Below are positions 45,035 to 54,454 of a stretch of 55,497 nucleotides of DNA, in pieces; position 1 is the stretch's first letter; each line of letters opens with the position of its first letter. Below the pieces are notes generated by a model. It had not been told where the DNA came from. It made no database searches and saw only the letters and a list, made by a program, of their open reading frames with translations. This DNA is from an uncultured Pelagibacteraceae bacterium (GTDB taxonomy: Bacteria > Pseudomonadota > Alphaproteobacteria > Pelagibacterales > Pelagibacteraceae). The position numbers and the translations under genes are program-made. The DNA lies in the NCBI GenBank assembly GCA_902594395.1, contig CACJLZ010000004.1, forward strand, positions 1-55,497. The letters run 5' to 3'.

Positions 45035-46846
45035 TTATTGTTTGCCAAGGATCGATCTACCAGCCGGTACTCGAACCTCATCAACCATTTTCTGCGTTGC
45101 AGCATTAGGTGCAGAAGTCATTAAACTGACCACTACCATAGCTACTAAGCTGACAGCTGAACCAAAGATACCAAACGTTAACTGAGTAATTCCTAAGAAT
45201 CCACTTCCACCTGTTCTTACCCATATTAGGTAACCAGCACCAGAAATTAATCCTAAAGCCATACCAGCTATAGCACCTTCTCTGTTAGCTCTCTTCCACC
45301 ATACACCAAGTACAAGTGGGAAGAACAATCCAGACATCGCAAAGTCAAAAGCCCAGATTACTGAACCTAAAATACCTTGGATCTCCATTGCCGCAATAGT
45401 TGCTCCAGCAAAACCAATTACTACAAGTAATACCCTTGCAACAACTAGTCTCTTCGCAGTCTCAGCTTTTGGATCGATGATTTTATAGTAAACATCGTGT
45501 GAGATTGCGTTTGCAATTGCTAAGATCAAACCATCAGCTGTTGACATGGCAGCAGCCATACCTCCAGCAGCAACCAGACCTGAGATTACATATGGTAATC
45601 CAGCTATTTCTGGAGTTGCTAACACAACGGCTTTACCACCCATGAAAAACTCGTTTAATTCAAGAGTTCCATTTCCGTTAAAGTCGCTTACAAACATTAA
45701 GTTTGCTTGGTTCCAGTTTTGATACCAATCTATCGATTGAACTTCAGCTATTGATTTACCAATAATACCTGTTGGTAGTGATGGATCAATCAATGACAAT
45801 TTAGATAGCGTCGCTAACATTGGAGCAGAAGAATAAAGTAGGAAGATAAAGAATAACGACCAACCTACTGATTTTCTAGCTGCTTTTACACTTGGAGTAG
45901 TAAAATATCTCATCATAACGTGAGGCAATGAAGCTGTTCCCATCATCATCGCTAACGCTAATGAAATAAATGCCCAAGGTGTTGCGTTCACCGCTGAGTG
46001 TGCTTTAGTTATTCCAGCCAAACCTTTTGGAACTTCTTTTAGATTTTCAGCAGAGTTTTTAACAAAACCAAACTGAGCCTCCAATTCAGCTATTCTAGAA
46101 ACTTCATCAGCTAACATGAAGTGAGGGAAGAAACCCGCCCCCATTTTGTTACTGATCCAGAATACTGGTAATAAGTAAGCTATGATAAGTACGATATATT
46201 GTGCTACCTGTGTCCAAGTTACTCCTCTCATACCACCGAGCATTGAACAAAGTAAGATACTTATTAGTCCAACGTATACTGCGTATTGAAATGGAATATC
46301 AAGTGCAACAGATGCAATTGTACCTGTGGCGTTAATTTGAGCAGTCACATAGGTAAATGAAGCAACAGTTAAAACCACTACTGCAAGAAACCTTGTTAAA
46401 TTACCACCGTATCTTGTACCTATAAAATCTGGAACTGTGTAACAGCCAAATTTTCTCAAGTAAGGTGCTAATAGTGATGCGACCAATACATATCCACCAG
46501 TCCAACCTACAAGCAGTGCCATATAACCGTAACCTTTAAAGTAAATACCACCTGCCATTGCAACGAATGATGCACCAGACATCCAGTCTGCTGCAGTTGC
46601 CATTCCGTTAAACACGGTTGGTACTTGTCTTCCAGCAACGTAATAAGCATCAGCTTGAGCTGTACGTGATAGATAACCAATTATAGCATAGATGGCTACT
46701 GTGAAGGCAACGAAACAAATACCAATTACTTTCGCTGTCATACCCATCTGCTCTCCAATTGACATAATGATTATGAAAGCTAAAAAACCACCTGTATAGA
46801 TTCCATAAACCTTAGGTAAATTGTCTATAAAATTACCTTTAATCAT
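45035..46846 (-). CDS. Sodium:solute symporter (acetate-permease-like, large subunit)
   Basis: A 603-residue SSS-family transporter with about 13 membrane helices. AYYVAGRQVPTVFNGMATAADWMSGASF is the family's Na+-site region, and YVISGLVAAGGMAAAMSTADGLILAIANAISHDVY the signature. Members with a DUF4212 small partner near acs (VC_2705-type) are thought to take up acetate or related short acids. An inserted loop at 388-399 reads DFNGNGTLELNE, a canonical EF-hand loop. GC and codon use suggest strong expression. It overlaps its small subunit by 1 bp. Confidence 0.88.
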   Translation of the reverse strand: MIKGNFIDNLPKVYGIYTGGFLAFIIIMSIGEQMGMTAKVIGICFVAFTVAIYAIIGYLSRTAQADAYYVAGRQVPTVFNGMATAADWMSGASFVAMAGGIYFKGYGYMALLVGWTGGYVLVASLLAPYLRKFGCYTVPDFIGTRYGGNLTRFLAVVVLTVASFTYVTAQINATGTIASVALDIPFQYAVYVGLISILLCSMLGGMRGVTWTQVAQYIVLIIAYLLPVFWISNKMGAGFFPHFMLADEVSRIAELEAQFGFVKNSAENLKEVPKGLAGITKAHSAVNATPWAFISLALAMMMGTASLPHVMMRYFTTPSVKAARKSVGWSLFFIFLLYSSAPMLATLSKLSLIDPSLPTGIIGKSIAEVQSIDWYQNWNQANLMFVSDFNGNGTLELNEFFMGGKAVVLATPEIAGLPYVISGLVAAGGMAAAMSTADGLILAIANAISHDVYYKIIDPKAETAKRLVVARVLLVVIGFAGATIAAMEIQGILGSVIWAFDFAMSGLFFPLVLGVWWKRANREGAIAGMALGLISGAGYLIWVRTGGSGFLGITQLTFGIFGSAVSLVAMVVVSLMTSAPNAATQKMVDEVRVPAGRSILGKQ

Positions 46847-47106
46847 TAGTCATCTCCTCTTTCACTAAAGCCGAACTCTTCATCAATTTTTTCTTGTCTA
46901 TTCGCAAACCAGAAAATTAGTATTACGAAAATTCCAAGAGAACCTTGACAAGTGAACCAATAAGTTAACGGATAACCAAATGGCCCCGTAACTTCGTTCA
47001 TTTCAGCTCCGAATAGGAAGATGCCAATTGAGAAAATAAACCAAATTGCTAACGTCATCATTAGCAAACCCTTGGATTTTTCCCAGTGTTGTTCTTGTTT
47101 TGACAT
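46846..47106 (-). CDS. DUF4212 sodium:solute symporter small subunit
   Basis: An 86-residue protein with two membrane helices. HWEKSKGLLMMTLAIWFIFSIGIFLFGAEMN and PLTYWFTCQGSLGIFVILIFWFANRQE match the small subunit (DUF4212/TIGR03647) always paired with VC_2705-type symporters. The Shine-Dalgarno GAGAGG lies just upstream of the ATG. It overlaps the large subunit gene by 1 bp, so the pair is translated together. Confidence 0.92.
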   Translation of the reverse strand: MSKQEQHWEKSKGLLMMTLAIWFIFSIGIFLFGAEMNEVTGPFGYPLTYWFTCQGSLGIFVILIFWFANRQEKIDEEFGFSERGDD

Positions 47107-47210
47107 TTATACCTCTCTCTTTTTAGTTATAACTGGCGAAAATCATAACTATTATGAAATAGATTTAAAGTGTTAAAATTGGTAAATTTACTAGCCTTTT
47201 CTAGTTATAA

Positions 47211-47855
47211 GTGTCAAAAATAGGGCTTTTTATGGGAAAATACAAATTAACGTGGAGAGACCTAACTTGGCATGATTTTAAGACTTATCTCTTCGCCATG
47301 TTTAAAGCCTTTGTTCCTAAGGGGAAAATTAGCAATTTGGATGAACTTGAAACTTTTATTCAAACAAAATCTGCCTGGGTGAGTCAGGTCACTCTTTACG
47401 GCTATCTTAAAACAAGGATGGGGACTAGATATGTTCTTCACTTTGAGAATGATACTTTTATGGACTCAGTAAATCTGGCAAAGTGGAATATTTATGCAGT
47501 TGCTCTTCAAGATCTTACTTTCTTTATATTTTCATATTTAAAAGCAAATTTTAATTACCAAGATATAGAGAAAGCAAAAGAAATTTTTTTAAAAATTTTA
47601 GATGATGAAACTTCAAATAAGATGCCAATTGATATTATAGAAAATGCAAAAAAAAGTTTTGATGAAAGAATAAAAAATATTAATTGGGATGATCATCACA
47701 ATGATTTACCTTTTAATCCTAGCGCTTTATCATTATATAAGTGGGCACCTATCGCAGAAGATTTAAAAACTTTAGATCGTAAAATAGTTTTAAACTCAGT
47801 GATTTTAAAATGGGATGTTGTAAAAAAAGAGTTTAACGAAAGAATAAAGTTTTAA
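47211..47855 (+). CDS. Uncharacterised conserved-looking protein between symporter and acs
   Basis: A 214-residue soluble protein from a GTG start (an ATG seven codons later is also possible). I do not recognise a named family. The N-terminal part is amphipathic ([18 protein letters not shown]), the middle [24 protein letters not shown], and the C-terminal part helical and ending [13 protein letters not shown]. No signal peptide or clear membrane helix. It is divergent from the symporter pair and convergent with acs (4-bp overlap), so a link to acetate use is only a guess from position. Confidence 0.72.
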   Translation: MSKIGLFMGKYKLTWRDLTWHDFKTYLFAMFKAFVPKGKISNLDELETFIQTKSAWVSQVTLYGYLKTRMGTRYVLHFENDTFMDSVNLAKWNIYAVALQDLTFFIFSYLKANFNYQDIEKAKEIFLKILDDETSNKMPIDIIENAKKSFDERIKNINWDDHHNDLPFNPSALSLYKWAPIAEDLKTLDRKIVLNSVILKWDVVKKEFNERIKF

Positions 47856-49939
47856 ATATTTTTTCTATTGTCAACTAAGCTATCGACTACACTGGGATCA
47901 GCAAGAGTAGTTGTATCACCTAGTTGTCCATGTTCGTTTGCTGCAATCTTTCGTAAAATTCTTCTCATAATTTTTCCAGATCTAGTTTTTGGAAGTCCAG
48001 GTGTAAAATGAATTAGGTCTGGAGTTGCCAAAGGCCCTATTTGTTTTCTAACCCAAAGTTTTAATTCTCTATCTAAATCTCCAGTTTCACTTTCACCAGC
48101 ATTTAAAGTAACATAACAGTACAATCCGTTTCCTTTGATATCGTGCGGATATCCTACTACGGCAGCTTCAGCCACTTTTGGATGTGCTACAAAGGCACTT
48201 TCAATTTCAGCGGTGCCGAGGTTGTGCCCTGAAACGATAATCACATCATCAACTCTACCAGTAATCCAGTAATACCCATCTTTATCCCTTTTACATCCAT
48301 CTCCAGTAAAATATTTTCCATCAAATTGTGAAAAATATGTATCAATAAATCTTTGATGATCACCATAAACTGTTCTCATTTGGCCTGGCCAAGACTGAGC
48401 TATACAAAGTCTACCTTCACCTTCACCTTTTATTTCTTTACCATCCTTATTAACTAATACTGGCTTTATTCCATAAAAAGGTTTTGTTGCTGATCCAGGT
48501 TTAAGTGGAATAGCTCCAGTTTGTGGTGCTATAAGAATTCCTCCAGTTTCTGTTTGCCACCAAGTATCAACTATTGGACATTTTGAATTACCAACAGTTT
48601 TGTAATACCACATCCACGCCTCTGGATTTATGGGTTCCCCAACAGTTCCTAATAGTTTTAGGGATTTTCTAGAGGTTTTATTAACTGGACCATCACCTTC
48701 TCTCATTAAGGCTCTTATAGCTGTTGGCGCTGTATAAAAGGTATTTACTTTATATTTGTCTACAATCTGCCACCACCTTGAACTATCAGGGTAATTTGGA
48801 ACACCCTCAAACATAATGGTTGTTGCACCATTAGCTAATGGTCCATAAATTATATAGCTATGACCAGTTACCCATCCAATATCTGCTGTACACCAATAAA
48901 TGTCATTCGGTTTATAATTGAAAATATATTGATGAGTCATAGAAGCATATACCATATATCCTCCAGTGGTATGTAATACTCCTTTAGGCTTTCCGGTTGA
49001 TCCTGATGTATAGAGAATAAACAAAGGATCCTCTGCACTCATTTCCTCAGGCTCACAATGATTTGGCACATCCTTAATTAGGTCGTGATACCAGACATCT
49101 CGATCTTGATCCCAATATACATAATTACCAGTTCTCTTTACTACAATACATTTTTTAACATCTGGACAATTAGATAAAGCTTCATCTGTTGTTGCTTTTA
49201 AAGGAATAGTTTTGCCTCCTCTTACTCCCTCATCAGCAGTAATTATATATTCTGATTTACAATCATTCACTCTTCCTGAAATTGACTCTGCAGAGAAACC
49301 ACCAAAAATTATTGAGTGGACGGCGCCTATTCTTGCACAAGCCAACATCAGTATTGCTAATTCGGGTATCATCGTCAAATAAATAGTGACACGGTCGCCT
49401 TTTTGTATCCCTAGTTTTTTTAGACCATTAGCAGCTTTTGAAACTTTTTGATGTAGTTGTTTGTAAGAAATTTTTTGAGTATCTTTAGGATCATCTCCTA
49501 CCCATATAATTGCAGTTTTATCTTTTTTATCTTTTAAATGACGATCAATACAATTTGCAGATGCGTTTAAAGTACCATCTTCAAACCATTTAATTCTTAC
49601 TTCGTCTTTACTATATTTGACATCTTTAATTTTTTTGTAAGGTTTTATCCAAGTAATTCTCTTTCCTTCTTTTTTCCAAAATGAATTATTATTTTTAATA
49701 GAATCAGAATATTTTTTTTGATATTGGGCTTTATTTGCTAAACTCCTTTTTACCCATTCAGGTTTAGTTTTAATTACTTGATCGTTAGATGATGATTTAT
49801 CGATATTTTTCTTTTTAGATCTTTTAGCTGCAGATTTTTTAGTTTTTGAGACTCTTTTTATTTTTCTTCTTTTTTTTGAAGATTTTTTTTTCTTTATCTT
49901 TTTGGTTTTTTTCTTTTTTGATTTCTTTTTTTTTGGCAT
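47852..49939 (-). CDS. acs: Acetyl-CoA synthetase with lysine-rich N-terminal tail
   Basis: A 695-residue AMP-forming acetyl-CoA synthetase. [15 protein letters not shown] is the ATP loop near residue 310, [21 protein letters not shown] and [23 protein letters not shown] are further signatures, and the acetyl-regulated catalytic Lys is Lys656 in [11 protein letters not shown]. The first 45 residues hold 25 Lys and 4 Arg, a tail absent from E. coli Acs. There is no Shine-Dalgarno at the ATG. It starts 8 bp after the EVE gene. Acs would activate acetate brought in by the nearby symporter. Confidence 0.95.
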   Translation of the reverse strand: MPKKKKSKKKKTKKIKKKKSSKKRRKIKRVSKTKKSAAKRSKKKNIDKSSSNDQVIKTKPEWVKRSLANKAQYQKKYSDSIKNNNSFWKKEGKRITWIKPYKKIKDVKYSKDEVRIKWFEDGTLNASANCIDRHLKDKKDKTAIIWVGDDPKDTQKISYKQLHQKVSKAANGLKKLGIQKGDRVTIYLTMIPELAILMLACARIGAVHSIIFGGFSAESISGRVNDCKSEYIITADEGVRGGKTIPLKATTDEALSNCPDVKKCIVVKRTGNYVYWDQDRDVWYHDLIKDVPNHCEPEEMSAEDPLFILYTSGSTGKPKGVLHTTGGYMVYASMTHQYIFNYKPNDIYWCTADIGWVTGHSYIIYGPLANGATTIMFEGVPNYPDSSRWWQIVDKYKVNTFYTAPTAIRALMREGDGPVNKTSRKSLKLLGTVGEPINPEAWMWYYKTVGNSKCPIVDTWWQTETGGILIAPQTGAIPLKPGSATKPFYGIKPVLVNKDGKEIKGEGEGRLCIAQSWPGQMRTVYGDHQRFIDTYFSQFDGKYFTGDGCKRDKDGYYWITGRVDDVIIVSGHNLGTAEIESAFVAHPKVAEAAVVGYPHDIKGNGLYCYVTLNAGESETGDLDRELKLWVRKQIGPLATPDLIHFTPGLPKTRSGKIMRRILRKIAANEHGQLGDTTTLADPSVVDSLVDNRKNI

Positions 49940-49947
49940 TTTTTTTA

Positions 49948-50358
49948 TTATTTACTCATTTTATTTAAAATCTTCCAGCTTTTAGAGTCAATAGGCATTA
50001 CAGATAATCTACTTTGTTTAATTAAAGATAAATGGCTTAAATCCTTGTTTTTTTTAATTTGCTCTAAAGACACAGGGCTATTAAGTCTTTTTAAAAACTT
50101 AACAGTCACAGCAACAAATCTTCCTGATTTGTCTGTTTTATCAATGTAATGTTCTTTCACAACCTCTACTATTCCAACAATTTCTTTTCCAATATTTGAG
50201 TGATAAAAAAAACATTGATCACCCTTTTTCATAGTTTTTAAATTCTTAGCTGCTTGATAGTTTCTTACACCGTCCCAGGGTGCTCCTTTCTCACCAGCTT
50301 TTTTTTGTTGATCAATTGACCAAACGTTTGGTTCAGATTTAAGTAACCAATACTTCAT
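49948..50358 (-). CDS. EVE-domain protein
   Basis: A 136-residue EVE/thymocyte nuclear protein Thy28-like domain: [45 protein letters not shown] and [12 protein letters not shown] are the classical sequence. The aromatic cage of EVE domains reads modified bases in DNA or RNA. The first codons (YWLLK) are duplicated near the tsaD stop, showing that this gene once began right after tsaD and was later separated from it. Confidence 0.93.
   Translation of the reverse strand: MKYWLLKSEPNVWSIDQQKKAGEKGAPWDGVRNYQAAKNLKTMKKGDQCFFYHSNIGKEIVGIVEVVKEHYIDKTDKSGRFVAVTVKFLKRLNSPVSLEQIKKNKDLSHLSLIKQSRLSVMPIDSKSWKILNKMSK
50338..50352. repeat. 15-bp direct repeat, copy 1 (in EVE gene start)
   Basis: TTTAAGTAACCAATA on the plus strand, encoding YWLLK of the EVE protein on the minus strand. 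The identical copy is at 51686-51700. The two copies bracket the SGNH-like gene. Confidence 0.85.
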
Positions 50359-50362
50359 CTAA

Positions 50363-51589
50363 TTATTTATATATATTATCAAAAATAAAATGTGAAATTT
50401 TTTTAACACCTTCTTTATTATAATGACCATTTCCTCTCAATGGGAAAAATTTTAGTGGATCTTTCTTAATTTGAAAAAAATCATTATGGATATCAATTGT
50501 CTTAATATCATTTTTATTTACTAAATTCAAAATTCTCTTTTTTTTGTTATAATTATCATGGTCTACAAACATTTTTTTGTATCTCATATACTTTGGCAAA
50601 TAAATAAAAATCAATTCTCCATCCCATTTATCAATTTCTTTTTTAGTTTTTAAGATAATCTCTTCAAACAATAAAAAATTTTCTTCATTGAAATCTTCTT
50701 CCTTCAAATTAGTATCTTCTTTAAATATCAGGTTTCTTAGCTCTTTAAAGTTAATTAATTCCCTTGTTTTTTGAAAAGAAAGATTACAAAATTTTCTGTT
50801 TTTTTGAATTTTATTTTTTTCATATTTTTCTAAATCATTTAAGCTATATTCATTTTCATATAATAAATCGTTTATCTTTTTTTGTTTAAATTTAAGATTA
50901 TATCTTTTGTCATTAAGATAACTTTTTAAAATTTTTGATTTTTTTTCAATATTTAGCCCATTAAAGTCATTTCCCTCGTAATAAAACCATAGCACTTTTT
51001 TTGGTTTTAGAAATTTCCCGTACTCTATAAAAGTTGCATATTCTAAAAGTGGACCATGGCCAGGAAATCCCAAATTAATTGTATTAAAATTTTTACCTCT
51101 AAATATGTCTGCAAAATTATTTTCATTATTTTTATTGATACAAGATCCTGCTATAAATGAATCTCCAAGTAAAAGAACATCTGTGAAATTATTTTCCCAT
51201 GCTATATTTGGATTATTAAATCCATATCGATCGCTGGTAAAAAAGGAGTGTTCTCCTGTTTCATTACATAAATATATTCTCTCATTACTATAAGAGGATA
51301 GAGGTAAAAATGGTAAATTTATTTCGTTTTTATTTTTTTTAATAATAAAAGATTTCGGTGTGTTTCCAAAAGATGTTTTTAATTTTAAGTCTTTTGCATA
51401 CTCATATATAAATCTCTTATCATAATTATAACCAAATCTTATAGATTTTTTTTCTTTTAATTCTCGATTTGTTAAACAGCTTATTGTGTTGTCGTAATAT
51501 ATTTTTAAAAATATCTCTAGTATGTACAATGTAATAAATACAGAAAATAATATTATAGAAAAATTTATTATAAATTTTTTTTTTATCAT
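50363..51589 (-). CDS. Membrane-anchored SGNH-hydrolase-like protein
   Basis: A 408-residue protein with one N-terminal membrane helix (FIINFSIILFSVFITLYILEI) and an SGNH-like periplasmic body: block I VLLLGDSFIAGS (Ser144), block II NLGFPGHGP (Gly174), block III YYEGNDF (Asn207) and a block V-like GNGHYNKEG (His389). The usual Asp of DxxH is not evident. Such proteins modify surface polysaccharide (for example acyl groups). It is very Lys/Asn/Phe-rich. It sits between tsaD and the EVE gene, bounded by 15-bp direct repeats, so it looks inserted. Confidence 0.75.
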   Translation of the reverse strand: MIKKKFIINFSIILFSVFITLYILEIFLKIYYDNTISCLTNRELKEKKSIRFGYNYDKRFIYEYAKDLKLKTSFGNTPKSFIIKKNKNEINLPFLPLSSYSNERIYLCNETGEHSFFTSDRYGFNNPNIAWENNFTDVLLLGDSFIAGSCINKNNENNFADIFRGKNFNTINLGFPGHGPLLEYATFIEYGKFLKPKKVLWFYYEGNDFNGLNIEKKSKILKSYLNDKRYNLKFKQKKINDLLYENEYSLNDLEKYEKNKIQKNRKFCNLSFQKTRELINFKELRNLIFKEDTNLKEEDFNEENFLLFEEIILKTKKEIDKWDGELIFIYLPKYMRYKKMFVDHDNYNKKKRILNLVNKNDIKTIDIHNDFFQIKKDPLKFFPLRGNGHYNKEGVKKISHFIFDNIYK

Positions 51590-51685
51590 AAAAAAAATTG
51601 TAAAAAATTAATGTACATTATTTTTTAAATTATTTACTGACAGATAGTTTCTTACTAGATACAGATTAATCTGATGATTTTTAAT

Positions 51686-51700
51686 TTTAAGTAACCAATA
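51686..51700. repeat. 15-bp direct repeat, copy 2 (vestige of EVE start after tsaD)
   Basis: TTTAAGTAACCAATA, identical to 50338-50352. On the minus strand a GTG overlapping the tsaD stop is followed by codons for QYWLLK in the same frame as the EVE start (M-KYWLLK), after which similarity ends. It looks like a leftover of the original EVE start next to tsaD. Confidence 0.8.
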
Positions 51701-51705
51701 TTGCA

Positions 51706-52779
51706 CTACAATTTTACTCCTGCTCCTTTTAAAAAATTAGCTTTTTCATCTAATGGCCACCTCGGTTTTGCTGGATAATCTAAATCATTGAATTGATTTA
51801 GCTTAAATTTTTCTAAACCTACCATCCCTATCATTGCAGCATTGTCACCACAGAGCTCTATTGGTGGAAATATGCTTTCATAATTTTTTTCTTTACATAA
51901 ATTAATTAACATTGGTCTAATTTTCTTGTTTGCTGCAACACCCCCAGCAACAACAAAAATTTTTTTTTTCAAATTATTTTGTTTTTCAAACTCTAAAAAG
52001 GCAATTTTTGTTTTCTTATACAGGATTTCTATTATGGTTTTTTGAAAAGAAGCCGCTAAATCAAATTTATCTTGATCTGTTTTTATCTCTTTTGATATTT
52101 TTAATACTGCAGTTTTCAAGCCTGCAAATGATAAGTTACAACCCCCCCTGTTAATAATTGGTTTTGGCAACTCATATCTTTCAGGATTTCCTTTATCAGC
52201 TAAAACTTCAATCTTGGGTCCTCCAGGAAATTCTATTCCTAATAATTTTGCAGTCTTATCAAACGCTTCACCCAAAGCATCATCTATGGTCGTACCTAAT
52301 CTTTTATAATTCCCAAGTCCTTGAACATTTAAAAACTGTGAATGTCCACCTGAAATCAATAAAAATAAATATGGATAATCTAGTCCTGAATTTATTCTTG
52401 GACTTAAAGCATGACCCTCTAAATGATTAACTGCAATAAATGGTTTTTTAATCAAATTAGCAAAAGTTTTACCAAAACTTAATCCAACTGATAAACAAAC
52501 AACCAGTCCTGGCCCAGCAGTTGCAGCAACAGCATCTATTTCGTCTATTCTTTTTCCACTTTCATTTAAAGCCTTTTGAACGATCCAATCAATTTTTTCT
52601 AAATGGGATCTAGCAGCAAGTTCAGGAACAACCCCACCAAATTCTTTATGCACCTCTGTTTGGCTAGAAATTACGTTAGAAAGAATTATTGGTATTCCTT
52701 GCTCATTTTCTGAAATTAAAGATGCTGCAGTTTCATCACAGCTAGTTTCTATTCCTAAAATTAAGGGTTTTTTATTCAT
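51706..52779 (-). CDS. tsaD: tRNA threonylcarbamoyladenosine synthase subunit TsaD
   Basis: A 357-residue Kae1/YgjD-family enzyme that transfers threonylcarbamoyl to A37 of ANN-decoding tRNAs. LGIETSCDETAASLI is the N-terminal nucleotide loop, HLEGH gives metal ligands His119 and His123, and CGDNAAMIGMVG near the C-terminus holds the Asp metal ligand. Length is a little above average because of a C-terminal tail. It is divergent from hemC with 55 bp between. Confidence 0.97.
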   Translation of the reverse strand: MNKKPLILGIETSCDETAASLISENEQGIPIILSNVISSQTEVHKEFGGVVPELAARSHLEKIDWIVQKALNESGKRIDEIDAVAATAGPGLVVCLSVGLSFGKTFANLIKKPFIAVNHLEGHALSPRINSGLDYPYLFLLISGGHSQFLNVQGLGNYKRLGTTIDDALGEAFDKTAKLLGIEFPGGPKIEVLADKGNPERYELPKPIINRGGCNLSFAGLKTAVLKISKEIKTDQDKFDLAASFQKTIIEILYKKTKIAFLEFEKQNNLKKKIFVVAGGVAANKKIRPMLINLCKEKNYESIFPPIELCGDNAAMIGMVGLEKFKLNQFNDLDYPAKPRWPLDEKANFLKGAGVKL

Positions 52780-52834
52780 TCAAATAGATTTTAATAATTG
52801 TACAATCCCAATACAAGTAAGAAAAGATTTTTTT

Positions 52835-53752
52835 ATGAAAAAGAAGATAAAAATTGGATCTCGAGGAAGTAAGCTAGCATTATTATATGCTCAGAAGGTA
52901 AAAGAGAAAATTATTGAAGTAACTGATTTCGTTGATGAGGATATAAATATTATAAAAATTTCAACCAAAGGTGATGAGATACAAGATATGAGGTTATCTG
53001 ATGTTGGTGGGAAAGGTTTGTTTTCAAGTAGTATTGAGCAAGAACTTCAAAAAAATAATATCGATATAGCGGTTCATGCACTGAAAGACATGCCAGCAAT
53101 TGAGACCAATGGTCTTTTAACAGACGCATTTCTTGAAAGAAATGATCCGAGAGAAATTTTAATAATCAATGGAAATAAAAAATTTAAAGACTTAAAAAAG
53201 AATGCTGTTATTGGAACATCTTCTTATAGACGTCAATTTCAAATAAAAAAAATTAGACCTGATGTTAATTGTAAACTTATTAGAGGGAATGTTGACACTA
53301 GAATTAAAAAATTAATGGATGGTGATTATGATGCAATAATTTTATCTTATGCTGGAATAAAGTTCCTGAAATTAGAGGATAAAATTTCAGAAATTTTTTC
53401 TATTGGGGAATTAATTCCAAGTGCAGGACAAGGTATAATTGCTATACAGTGTAGAGAAAATGATAAAGATATGATCTCAATGTTAAAAAAGATTAATCAT
53501 AAAGAGACTTATAAAAGAGCACATGCAGAAAGAAATATTCTAAAAATCTTAGAGGGAGATTGTGAAACTGCGGTTGGTATTTATTCTAAAATAGATGAAA
53601 ACAAAATTACAGTAGAGGCTGAGCTTTTTTCATTAGATGGCTCTCAAAGATTTTATGAAAAAAAAACCGACAGATTAGAAAATTTTAAAGAACTTGGAAA
53701 TGAGATAGGTCAAATTTTAAAAATAAAATCAAATAATTCTTATAAAAGATAA
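52835..53752 (+). CDS. hemC: Porphobilinogen deaminase
   Basis: A 305-residue hydroxymethylbilane synthase joining four porphobilinogens. IGSRGSKLALLYAQ starts the protein, HALKDMP near residue 81 carries the catalytic Asp, IGTSSYRRQFQ and LIRGNVDTR bind substrate, and Cys243 (EGDCETAVG) is the dipyrromethane cofactor anchor. It is followed after 1 bp by hemD, so the two consecutive heme steps are coupled. Confidence 0.97.
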   Translation: MKKKIKIGSRGSKLALLYAQKVKEKIIEVTDFVDEDINIIKISTKGDEIQDMRLSDVGGKGLFSSSIEQELQKNNIDIAVHALKDMPAIETNGLLTDAFLERNDPREILIINGNKKFKDLKKNAVIGTSSYRRQFQIKKIRPDVNCKLIRGNVDTRIKKLMDGDYDAIILSYAGIKFLKLEDKISEIFSIGELIPSAGQGIIAIQCRENDKDMISMLKKINHKETYKRAHAERNILKILEGDCETAVGIYSKIDENKITVEAELFSLDGSQRFYEKKTDRLENFKELGNEIGQILKIKSNNSYKR

Positions 53753-53753
53753 A

Positions 53754-54452
53754 ATGCATATTCTATTAACTAGACCTTTAGAAGATTGTTCTGAAATGAT
53801 CATTAAGTTCCAGTCTCTTGGTCATAAAGTTTCACATTTACCTTTATTATCAATAAAAAAGATTCTACATGAAGAAATAGATCTTTCTAAATTTAAGGGT
53901 ATTATTTTTACAAGTTCCAACGCTGTAAGATTTTTAAATTTAAAGGGACTAGATAAAAATATAAAATGTTTTTGCGTAGGAAATGCAACTGAAAATGAAG
54001 CAAGAGGTCAAGGTTTTTCTAATACAATTGCTGCTGAGGGAAATGTTCTAAATTTGAAAGAATTGATATTGCAGAATTTTGATAAAACAGAGGGTAAATT
54101 AATTTATGTAAGTGGAGAAAACATTTCGGTGGATCTTGATAATCAACTTCAAAATGAAGGATATGAAATTAAAAGATTGATAAACTATGAAACTGTACAT
54201 AATGAAAAATTTGATAATGATTTTATTAATAAGTTAAAACTTGATATGCCTGATATGGTTTATGTTTATTCACAAAATAGTGCATCAAGTCTTTTAAAGT
54301 TTATAAAATTTAATCACCTAGAGAGTCTTTGGATGAGTACTAATTTGATGTGTATAGGGGAAAAAACGTCAGCTAAATTAAATGAAATTAAGTGGAAAAA
54401 GATATTTCTTTTTAATCCTGGAGAAGAGGAATTTTTGTTATATAAAATTTAA
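53754..54452 (+). CDS. hemD: Uroporphyrinogen-III synthase
   Basis: A 232-residue enzyme that cyclises hydroxymethylbilane with inversion of ring D. The family is poorly conserved in sequence; ILLTRPLEDCSEMI at the start, GIIFTSSNAVRFL, LIYVSGENIS and MVYVYSQNSASSLLKF are the expected blocks. It directly follows hemC and precedes the mscS gene by 2 bp. Position and pattern make the call secure. Confidence 0.9.
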   Translation: MHILLTRPLEDCSEMIIKFQSLGHKVSHLPLLSIKKILHEEIDLSKFKGIIFTSSNAVRFLNLKGLDKNIKCFCVGNATENEARGQGFSNTIAAEGNVLNLKELILQNFDKTEGKLIYVSGENISVDLDNQLQNEGYEIKRLINYETVHNEKFDNDFINKLKLDMPDMVYVYSQNSASSLLKFIKFNHLESLWMSTNLMCIGEKTSAKLNEIKWKKIFLFNPGEEEFLLYKI

Positions 54453-54454
54453 CT

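Noticed and set aside
47107..47210. Riboswitch upstream of the symporter pair
   Set aside because: Only short A/T dyads and a Shine-Dalgarno are visible; no recognisable riboswitch core.
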